Shown: positions 1 through 8,600 of the stretch, piece after piece
Numbering within the stretch: the stretch's first letter is position 1
Layout of the letters: each line of letters opens with the position of its first letter
NCBI GenBank assembly: GCA_022747635.1
Contig: JAKTNV010000267.1
Coordinates: 62,001 to 126,000 of the forward strand
DNA length: 64,000 nucleotides
Source: Hetaerina americana
Lineage: Eukaryota > Arthropoda > Insecta > Odonata > Calopterygidae
Direction of reading: 5' to 3'
The notes under the pieces: model-generated
What the model was told of the DNA's origin: nothing
Database searches by the model: none
What the model saw: the letters and a program-made list of their open reading frames with translations, nothing else
Position numbers and translations under genes: made by a program

Positions 1-16
1 GGTATTAGAGTGAATG
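1..16 (+). repeat. Truncated 3' end of a monomer at the left window edge
   Basis: The window opens with GGTATTAGAGTGAATG, the normal last bases of a family-D-like monomer before the landmark at 17. The array therefore continues to the left of the window. Confidence 0.9.
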
Positions 17-3000
17 TTTGAGGCGTATAGAAGGCATTTTTTTCATTTTTAGAAATTTTAATTATTAACATTTTTCCATGAAAAGTGCCAATACCCCCCC
101 TTTGGGTTCAAGGTGAAAATCTCACTCGACACATATCTACAAAAATGTTTCCAAGCTGTGTACTGTTGTTCATTTTCATCAAAAAAAATAAATAAAACCC
201 AGAATAAATTCTGAAATACAAGAAATGAGCATAAAAGATGCTCCAGCGCAAGTGTTAACGTTACTAAAAGAGCCCAAGTCTCAAAAAATATTGCGAAAAA
301 CAGAAATCTTCTGTTGTAGAGTTAATGTTTGAGGTGTATAGAAGGCATTTTTTTCATTTTTAGAAATTTTAATTTTTTACATTTTTCCATGAAAAGTGCC
401 AATACCCCCCCCTTTGGTTTCTAGGTGAAAATCTCACTCGACACAAATCAAACAAAAATGTTTCCATGGTGTGTATTGTTGTTCATTTTCATCAAATAAA
501 CAAAATAAAACCCAGAATAAATCCTGAAAGACAAGAAATGAGCATAAAAGATGCTTCAGCGCAAGTGTTAACGTTGCTTAAAGAGCCCAAATTTCAAAAA
601 ATATTGCGAAAAACAACAATCTTCTTTTTTAGAGTGAATGTTTGAGGTGTACAGAAGGCATTTATTTTATTTTTATAAATTTTAATTTTTTACATTTTTC
701 AATGAAAAGTGCCAATACCCTTTGGGTTCTAGGTGAAAATCTCACTCGACACAAATGAAACAAAAATGTTTCCATAGTGTGTATTGTTGTTCATTTTCAT
801 CAAAAAAACAAAATAAAACCCATAATAAATCCTGAAAGACAAGAAATGAGCATAAAAGATGCTTCAGCGCAAGTGTTAACGTTATTAAAGAGCCCAAATT
901 TCAAAAAATATTGCGAAAAACAGCAATCCTCTGTTTAAGAGTGAATGTTTGAGGTGTATAGAAGGCATTTTTTTCATTTTTAGAAATTTTAATTTTTCAC
1001 ATTTTTCCATGAAAAGTTCCAATACCCCCCCCTTTGGTTTCTAGGTGAAAATCTCACACGACACAAATCAAACAAAAATGTTTCCATGGTGTGTATTGTT
1101 GTTCATTTTCATCAAATAAACAAAATAAAACCCAGAATAAATCCTGAAAGACAAGAAATGAGCATAAAAGATGCTTTAGCGCAAGTGTTAACGTTGCTAA
1201 AAGAACCCAAATTTGAAAAAATATTGCGAAAAACAACAATCTTCATTTTTAGAGTGAATGTTTGAGGTGTATAGAAGGCATTTTTTTCATTTTTAGAAAT
1301 TTTAATTTTTCACATTTTTCCATGAAAAGTGCCAACCCCCCCCTTTGGGTTCTAGGTGAAAATCTCACTCGACACAAATCAAACAAAAATGTTTCCATGG
1401 TGTGTATTGTTGTTCATTTTCATCAAATAAAAAAAATAAAACCCAGAATAAATCCTGAAAGACAAGAAATGAGCATAAAAGATGCTTCAGCGCAAGTGTT
1501 AACGTTGCTAAATGAGCCCAAATTTCAATAAATATTGCGAAAAACAACAATCTTCTGTTTTAGAGTGAATGTTTGAGGTGTATAGAAGGCATTTATTTTA
1601 TTTTTAGAAATTTTAATTTTTTCATTTTTCCATGAAAAGTGCCAATACCCCCCCTTTGGGTTCAAGGTGAAAATCTCACTCAACACATATCTACAAAAAT
1701 GTTTCCAAGCTGTGTACTGTTGTTCATTTTCATCAAAAAAAATAAATAAAACCCAGAATAAATTCTGAAAGACAAGAAATGAGCATAAAAGATGCTTCAG
1801 CGCAAGTGTTAACGTTGCTAAAAGAGCCCAAATTTCAATAAATATTGCGAAAAACAACAATCTTCTGTTTTAAAGTGAATTTTGAGGTGTATAGAAGGCA
1901 TTTATTTTATTTTTAGAAATTTTAATTTTTTACATTTTTCCATGAAAAGTGCCAATACCCCCCCCTTTGGGTTCTAGGTGAAAATCTCACTCGACACAAA
2001 TCAAACAAAAATGTTTCCATGGTGTGTATTGTTGTTCATTTTCATCACATAAACAAAATAAAAACCAGAAAAAATCCTGAAAGACAAGAAATGAGCATAA
2101 AAGATACTCAAGCGCAAGTGTTAACGTTACTAAAAGAGCCCAAGTCTCAAAAAATATTGCGAAAAACAGCAATCTTCTGTTGTAGAGTGAATGTTTGAGG
2201 TGTATAGAAGGCATTTTTTTCATTTTTAGAAATTTTAATTTTTCACATTTTTCCATGAAAAGTGCCAATACCCCCCTTTGGTTTCTAGGTGAAAATCTCA
2301 CTCGACACAAATCAAACAAAAATGTTTCCATGGTGTGTATTGTTGTTCATTTTCATCAAATAAACAAAATAAAACCAAGAATAAATCCTGAAAGACAAGA
2401 AATGAGCATAAAAGATGCTTCAGCGCATGTGTTAACGTTGCACAAAGAGCCCAAATTTCAAAAAATATTGCGAAAAACAACAATCTTCATTTTTAGAGTG
2501 AATGTTTGAGGTGTAAAGAAGGCATTTATTTTATTTTTAGAAATTTTAATTTTTTACATTTTTCCATGATAAGTGCCAATACCCCCCCCTTTGGGTTCTA
2601 GGTGAATATCTCACTCGACACAAATCAAACAAAAATGTTTCCATGGTGTGTATTGCTGTTCATTTTTATCAAATAAACAAAATAAAACCCAGATAAAATC
2701 CTGAAAGACAAGAAATGAGCATAAAAGATGCTTCTGCGCAAGTGTTAACGTTGCTTAAAGAGCCCAAATTTCAAAAAATATTGCGAAAAACAACAATCTT
2801 CTATTTTAGAGTGAATGTTTGAGGTGTACAGAAGGCATTTATTTTATTTTTATAAATTTTAATTTTTTACATTTTTCAATGAAAAGTGCCAATACCCCCC
2901 CCTTTGCGTTCTAGGTGAAAATCTCACTCGACACAAATCAAACAAAAATGTTTCCATGGTGTGTATTGTTGTTCATTTTCATCAAAAAAAACAAAATAAA

Positions 3001-3151
3001 ACCCAGAATAAATCCTGAAAGACAAGAAATGAGCATAAAAGATGCTTTAGCGCAAGTGTTAACGTTGCTAAAAGAACCCAAATTTAAAAAAATATTGCGA
3101 AAAACAACAATCTTCTGTATTAGAGTGAATGTTTGAGGTGTATAGAAGGCA

Positions 3152-3190
3152 TTTTTTTCATTTTTAGAAATTTTAATTTTTCACATTTTT
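3152..3190 (+). repeat. T-tract block of the monomer (reference copy)
   Basis: Five T-tracts lie at 3152-3158, 3161-3165, 3171-3174, 3177-3181 and 3186-3190, with centres 6.5-9.5 bp apart. Every monomer has an equivalent block. The main alternatives read ATTTATTTTATTTTTAG, ATTTTTATAAATTTT, ATTATTCACATT or TTCATATTTTTCC. Roughly phased T-tracts can bend DNA, but the spacing is shorter than a full 10.5-bp turn, so curvature is only a possibility. Confidence 0.6.
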
Positions 3191-3199
3191 CCATGAAAA
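3187..3199. repeat. Short dyad TTTTC-CAT-GAAAA (reference copy)
   Basis: Five-base inverted arms flank CAT. The dyad is kept in most monomers. It is altered in subsets reading TTTTCAATGAAAAG, TTTTTTCATGAAAAG or CCATGATAAG (family F). It could be a protein site or simply a by-product of A/T-rich sequence; nothing here decides between them. Confidence 0.5.
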
Positions 3200-3206
3200 G
3201 TGCCAA

Positions 3207-3214
3207 CCCCCCCC
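3207..3214 (+). repeat. C homopolymer of the monomer (reference copy, C8)
   Basis: A C-run precedes TTTGG in nearly every monomer and is the main source of monomer length variation. Observed lengths run from none (35610 and 43377 monomers) through 2-3 C to 12 C. Interruptions also occur: CCCCCACTTT, CCCCTCCTTTT, CCCCTCCC. This looks like replication slippage at a mononucleotide run. Sequencing error at homopolymers is a real alternative for one-base differences. Confidence 0.85.
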
Positions 3215-3360
3215 TTTGGGTTCTAGGTGAAAATCTCACTCGACACAAATCAAACAAAAATGTTTCCATGGTGTGTATTGTTGTTCATTTTCATCAAATA
3301 AAAAAAATAAAACCCAGAATAAATCCTGAAAGACAAGAAATGAGCATAAAAGATGCTTTA

Positions 3361-3377
3361 GCGCAAGTGTTAACGTT
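3361..3377 (+). repeat. Conserved core GCGCAAGTGTTAACGTT (reference copy)
   Basis: This segment reads nearly the same in every family. It contains two of the four fixed CpGs and two overlapping palindromes, GTTAAC and AACGTT. Occasional departures are GCGTAAGTG, GAGCAAGTG, GTTATCG, GTTCACG and TTAACTTTG, most of them marking subfamilies. Low variation between otherwise diverged families makes it a candidate constrained site, though recent homogenisation could give the same picture. Confidence 0.6.
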
Positions 3378-3442
3378 GCTAACAGAGACCAAATTTCAAA
3401 AAATATTGCGATTAACAACAATCTTCAGTATAAGAGTGAATG

Positions 3443-3752
3443 TTTGAGGCGTATAGAAGGCATTTTTTTCATTTTTAGAAATTTTAATTATTCACATTTT
3501 TCCATAAAAGTGCCAATACCCCCCCTTTGGGTTCAAGGTGAAAATCTCACTCGACACATATCTACAAAAATGTTTCCAAGCTGTGTACTGTTGTTCATTT
3601 TCATCAAAAAAAATAAATAAAACCCAGAATAAATTCTGAAAGACAAGAAATGAGCATAAAAGATGCTTCAGCGCAAGTGTTAACGTTGCTAAAAGAGCCC
3701 AAATTTCAATAAATATTGCGAAAAACAACAATCTTCTGTTTTAGAGTGAATG
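3443..3752 (+). repeat. Family E exemplar monomer (diverged centre)
   Basis: Diagnosed by GGGTTCAAGG, CACATATCTACAAAAATG and CCAAGCTGTGTACTG, which lacks CCATGG, plus AATAAATTCTG. The 3' part usually reads CAATAAATATTGCG and CTGTTTTAGAG. The diverged part is a discrete central segment of roughly 100-120 bp; the flanks are ordinary. Others start at 1572, 6875, 7812, 16251, 16876, 29989, 35610, 43377, 48655, 50217, 52091, 54589, 54900, 58636, 60512, 61453 and 63329. In the left half the A-block is AAAAAAAATAAATAAAA; in the right half it is AAATAAAATAAATAAAA. Confidence 0.8.
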
Positions 3753-4065
3753 TTTGAGGTGTATAGAAGGCATTTATTTTATTTTTAGAAATTTTAATTT
3801 TTTACATTTTTCCATGAAAAGTTCCAATACCCCCCCCTTTGGGTTCTAGGTGAAAATCTCACTCGACACAAATCAAACAAAAATGTTCCCATGGTGTGTA
3901 TTGTTGTTCATTTTCATCAAATAAACAAAATAAAAACCAGAAAAAATCCTGAAAGACAAGAAATGAGCATAAAAGATGCTCCAGCGCAAGTGTTAACGTT
4001 ACTAAAAGAGCCCAAGTCTCAAAAAATATTGCGAAAAACAGCAATCTTCTGTTGTAGAGTGAATG
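3753..4065 (+). repeat. Family A exemplar monomer
   Basis: Diagnosed by GATGCTCCAGCGC, TTACTAAAAGAGCCCAAGTCTC and CAGCAATCTTCTGTTGTAGAG at the 3' end, often with CAGAAAAAATCC or AAAACCAGAATAAATCC in the middle. It usually follows an E or B monomer. Family A is one of the most frequent, with clear members at 4379, 7186, 8123, 8749, 10000, 17187, 20622, 30300, 31... (30927), 47098 and 55514. A later subfamily (34359, 37776, 42440, 43990) ends AAGTTTC and CTATTGTAGAG. Confidence 0.75.
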
Positions 4066-4378
4066 TTTGAGGTGTATAGAAGGCATTTTTTTCATTTTTA
4101 GAAATTTTAATTTTTCACATTTTTCCATGAAAAGTGCCAATACCCCCCCCTTTGGTTTCTAGGTGAAAATCTCACTCGACACAAATCAAACAAAAATGTT
4201 TCCATGGTGTGTATTGTTGTTCATTTTCATCAAATAAACAAAATAAAACCAAGAATAAATCCTGAAAGACAAGAAATGAGCATAAAAGATGCTTCAGCGC
4301 AAGTGTTAACGTTGCACAAAGAGCCCAAATTTCAAAAAATATTGCGAAAAACAACAATCTTCATTTTTAGAGTGAATG
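4066..4378 (+). repeat. Family B exemplar monomer
   Basis: Diagnosed by TTGCACAAAGAGCCC and CAATCTTCATTTTTAGAG at the 3' end, commonly with AAAACCAAGAATAAATCC. Other members start at 2194, 8436, 9687, 11565, 13127, 17500, 20309, 23115, 26552, 30614, 36... (35910), 37464, 43677, 45540, 48967, 52402 and 55201. Late-array members often also have AAATGAAAC instead of AAATCAAAC. Confidence 0.75.
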
Positions 4379-5314
4379 TTTGAGGTGTATAGAAGGCATT
4401 TATTTTATTTTTAGAATATTAATTTTTTACATTTTTCCATGAAAAGTGCCAATACCCCCACTTTGGGTTCTAGGTGAAAATCTCACTCGACACAAATCAA
4501 ACAAAAATGTTTCCATGGTGTGTATTGTTGTTCATTTTCATCAAATAAACAAAATAAAAACCAGAATAAATCCTGAAAGACAAGAAATGAGCATAAAAGA
4601 TGTTCCAGCGCAAGTGTTAACGTTACTAAAAGAGCCCAAGTCTCAAAAAAAATTGCGAAAAACAGCAATCTTCTGTTGTAGAGTGAATGTTTGAGGTGTA
4701 TAGAAGGCATTTTTTTCATTTTTAGAAATTTTAATTTTTCACATTTTTCCATGAAAAGTGCCAATACCCCCCCTTTGGTTTCTAGGTGAAAATCTCACTC
4801 GACACAGATCAAACAAAAATGTTTCCATGGTGTGTATTGTTGTTCATTTTCATCAAATAAACAAAATAAAACCCAGAATAAATCCTGAAAGACAAGAAAT
4901 GAGCATAAAAGATGCTTCAGCGCAAGTGTTAACGTTGCTTAAAGAGCCCAAATTTCAAAAAATATTGCGAAAAACAACAATCTTCTGTTTTAGAGTGAAT
5001 GTTTGAGGTGTAAAGAAGGCATTTATTTTATTTTTATAAATTTTAATTTTTTACATTTTTTCATGAAAAGTGCCAATACCCCCCCCTTTGGGTTCTAGGT
5101 GAAAATCTCACTCGACACAAATCAAACAAAAATGTTTCCATGGTGTGTATTGTTGTTCATTTTCATCAAAAAAACAAAATAAAACCCAGAATAAATCCTG
5201 AAAGACAAGAAATGAGCATTAAAGATGCTCCAGCGCAAGTGTTAACGTTACTAAAAGAGCCCAAGTCTCAAAAAATATTGCGAAAAACAGCAATCTTCTG
5301 TTGTAGAGTGAATG

Positions 5315-5627
5315 TTTGAGGTGTATAGAAGGCATTTTTTTCATTTTTAGAAATTTTAATTTTTCACATTTTTCCATGAAAAGTGCCAATACCCCCCCCT
5401 TTGGTTTCTAGGTGAAAATGTCACTCGACACAAATCAAACAAAAATGTTTCCATGGTGTGTATTGTTGTTCATTTTCATCAAATAAACAAAAAAAAACCC
5501 AGAATAAATCCTGAAAGACAAGAAATGAGCATAAAAGATGCTTTAGCGCAAGTGTTAACGTTGCTAAAAGAACCCAAATTTCAAAAAATATTGCGAAAAA
5601 CAACAATCTTCTGTATTAGAGTGAATG
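5315..5627 (+). repeat. Family C exemplar monomer
   Basis: Diagnosed by GATGCTTTAGCGC, CTAAAAGAACCC and CTTCTGTATTAGAG. Subfamilies are those with CTCACACGACAC (for example 6249, 10939, 19372); those with GATAGAAATG and TTAGAGCAGG (34673, 36223, 38084, 42753, 44298); and those ending TTTAAAAAAATATT plus CTGTTGTAGAG (21872, 51466, 57388, 60199, 61140, 62391, 62705). Confidence 0.75.
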
Positions 5628-8600
5628 TTTGAGGTGTATAGAAGGCATTTTTTTCATTTTTAGAAATTTTAATTTTTCACATTTTTCCATGAAAAGTGCC
5701 AACCCCCCCCTTTGGGTTCTAGGTGAAAATCTCACTCGACACAAATCAAACAAAAATGTTTCCATGGTGTGTATTGTTGTTCATTTTCATCAAAAAAACA
5801 AAATAAAACCCAGAATAAATCCTGAAAGACAAGAAATGAGCATAAAAGATGCTTCAGCGCAAGTGTTAACGTTACTAAAAGAGCCCAAATTATAAAAAAT
5901 ATTGCGAAAAACAGCAATCTTCTGTTTAAGAGTGAATGTTTGAGGTGTATAGAAGGCATTTTTTTCATTTATAGAAATTTTAATTTTTCACATTTTTCCA
6001 TGAAAAGTGCCAATAAACCCTTTGGGTTCTAGGTGAAAATCTCACTCGACACAAATCAAACAAAAATGTTTCCATGGTGTGTATTGTTGTTCATTTTCAT
6101 CAAATAAACAAAATAAAACCCAGAATAAATCCTGAAAGACAAGAAATGAGCATAAAAGATGCTTCAGCGCAAGTGTTAACGTTACTAAAAGAGCCCAAGT
6201 TTCAAAAAATATTGCGAAAAACAGCAATCTTCTGTTGTAGAATGAATGTTTGAGGTGTATAGAAGGCATTTTTTTCATTTTTAGAAATTTTAATTTTTCA
6301 TATTTTTCCATGAAAAGTTCCAATACCCCCCCCTTTGATTTTTCTAGGTGAAAATCTCACACGACACAAATCAAACAAAAATGTTTCCATGGTGTGTATT
6401 GTTGTTCATTTTCATCAAAAAAACAAAATAAAACCCAGAATAAATCCTGAAAGACAAGAAATGAGCATAAAAGATGCTTTAGCGCAAGTGTTAACGTTCC
6501 TAAAAGAACCCAAATTTCAAAAAATATTGCGAAAAACAACAATCTTCTGTATTAGAGTGAATGTTTGAGGTGTATTGAAGGCATTTTTTTCATTTTTAGA
6601 AATTTTAATTTTTCACATTTTTCCATGAAAAGTGCCAACCCCCCCCTTTGGGTTCTAGGTGAAAATCTCACTCGACACAAATCAAACAAAAATGTTTCCA
6701 TGGTGTGTATTGTTGTTCATTTTCATCAAATAAAAAAAATAAAACCCAGAATAAATCCTGAAAGACAAGAAATGAGCATAAAAGATGCTTTAGCGCAAGT
6801 GTTAACGTTGCTAACAGAGACCAAATTTCAAAAAATATTGCGATTAACAACAATCTTCGGTATTAGAGTGAATGTTTGAGGCTTATAGAAGGCATTTTTT
6901 TCATTTTTAGAAATTTTAATTATTCACATTTTTGCATGAAAAGTGCCAATACCCCCCCTTTGGGTTCAAGGTGAAAATCTCACTCAACACATATCTACAA
7001 AAATGTTTCCAAGCTGTGTACTGTTGTTCATTTTCATCAAAAAAAATAAATAAAACCCAGAATAAATTCTGAAAGACAAGAAATGAGCATAAAAGATGCT
7101 TCAGCGCAAGTGTTAACGTTGCGAAAAGAGGCCAAATTTCAATAAATATTGCGAAAAACAACAATCTTCTGTTTTAGAGTGAATGTTTGAGGTGTATAGA
7201 AGGCATTTATTTTATTTTTAGAATTTTTAATTTTTTACATTTTTCCATGAAAAGTGCCAATACCCCCCCCTTTGGGTTCTAGGTGAAAATCTCACTCGAC
7301 ACAAATCAAACAAAAATGTTTCCATGGTGTGTATTGTTGTTCATTTTCATCAAATAAACAAAATAAAAACCAGAAAAAATCCTGAAAGACAAGAAATGAG
7401 CATAAAAGATGCTCCAGCGCAAGTGTTAACGTTACTAAAAGAGCCCAAGTCTCAAAAAATATTGCGAAAAACAGCAATCTTCTGTTGTAGAGTGAATGTT
7501 TGAGGTGTATAGAAGGCATTTTTTTCATTTTTAGAAATTTTAATTTTTCACATTTTTCCATGAAAAGTTCCAATACCCCCCCCTTTGGTTTCTAGGTGAA
7601 AATCTCACTCGATTCAAATGAAACAAAAATGTTTCCATGGTGTGTATTGTTGTTCATTTCCATCAAATAAACAAAATAAAACCCAGAATAAATCCTGAAA
7701 GACAAGAAATGAGCATAAAAGATGCTCCAGCGCAAGTGTTAACGTTACTAAAAGAGCCCAAGTCTCAAAAAATATTGCGAAAAACAGCAATCTTCTGTTG
7801 TAGAGTGAATGTTTGACGTGTATAGAAGGCATTTTTTTCATTTTTAGAAATTTTAATTATTCACATTTTTCCATGAAAAGTGCCAATACCCCCCCTTTGG
7901 GTTCAAGGTGAAAATCACACTCAACACATATCTACAAAAATGTTTCCAAGCTGTGTACTGTTGTTCATTTTCATCAAAAAAAATAAATAAAACCCAGAAT
8001 AAATTCTGAAAGACAAGAAATGAGCATAAAAGATGCTTCAGCGCAAGTGTTAACGTTGCGAAAAGAGGCCAAATTTCAATAAATATTGCGAAAAACAACA
8101 ATCTTCTGTTTTAGAGTGAATGTTTGAGGTGTATAGAAGGCATTTATTTTATTTTTAGAAATTTTAATTTTTTACATTTTTCCATGAAAAATGCCAATAC
8201 CCCCCCCTTTGGGTTCTAGGTGAAAATCTCACTCGACACAAATCAAACAAAAATGTTTCCATGGTGTGTATTGTTGTTCATTTTCATCAAATAAACAAAA
8301 TAAAAACCAGAAAAAATCCTGAAAGACAAGAAATGAGCATAAAAGATGCTCCAGCGCAAGTGTTAACGTTACTAAAAGTGCCCAAGTCTCAAAAAATATT
8401 GCGAAAAACAGCAATCTTCTGTTGTAGAGTGAATGTTTGAGGTTTATGGAAGGCATTTTTTTCATTTTTAGAAATTTTAATTTTTCACATTTTTCCATGA
8501 AAAGTGCCAATACCCCCCCCTTTGGTTTCTAGGTGAAAATCTCACTCGACACAAATCAAACAAAAATGTTTCCATGGTGTGTATTGTTGTTCATTTTCAT

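Larger units (their letters stand above)
3132..3442 (+). repeat. Representative monomer (family D) with annotated anatomy
   Basis: This 311-bp unit shows the shared layout. In order: landmark TTTGAGG (3132); T-rich block (3152-3190); dyad TTTTC-CAT-GAAAA (3187-3199); C8 tract (3207-3214); TTTGGGTTCTAGG; CTCACTCGACAC; CCATGG; A-rich block with AATAAA; conserved core (3361-3377). Family D is diagnosed by CTAACAGAGACC and GCGATTAAC near the 3' end, CGGTATTAGAG (here CAGTATAAGAG) at the end, and AAATAAAAAAAATAAAA in the A-rich block. Other D units start at 6564, 15940, 29678, 33734, 35298, 42... (see 41815), 48344, 49905, 56764 and 57702. Hand-counted G+C is about 32%. Confidence 0.85.
17..8122 (+). 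repeat. Array segment 1: 26 monomers
   Basis: Family order read from diagnostic bases (x = mosaic): x F G x x E A B F C D E A B A x A C G H C D E A A E. The run C-D-E-A-B at 2818-4378 and the run C-D-E-A at 6249-7498 share an order, offset about 3.43 kb (11 monomers), which suggests a decayed higher-order unit. The two E monomers at 6875 and 7812 share a variant (GCGAAAAGAGGCC) and so look recently related. No gene is seen. Confidence 0.7.

Noticed and set aside
3207..3220. C-run followed by TTTGGG as a hairpin, or the opposite-strand G-run as a quadruplex
   Set aside because: The CCC-TTT-GGG stem is only three base pairs. A quadruplex needs four nearby G-runs, and each monomer has one long run, about 312 bp from the next.
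3318..3325. AATAAA as a polyadenylation signal, and TATAAAT in the F/G-type T-block as a TATA box
   Set aside because: Both are frequent by chance in AT-rich repeats and no transcript unit can be defined.
3132..3442. Monomer as an internal dimer of two ~156-bp halves
   Set aside because: Comparing the halves by eye gives only weak T-rich similarity (CATTTTTAG against CATTTTCATC), not a convincing alignment.
3133..3447. Tandem small genes whose stop overlaps the next start (TTGA) in each 311-bp unit
   Set aside because: The start would be TTG, the frame passes through the variable C-run and fails in 312- and 313-bp units, and there is no ribosome-binding or promoter pattern.
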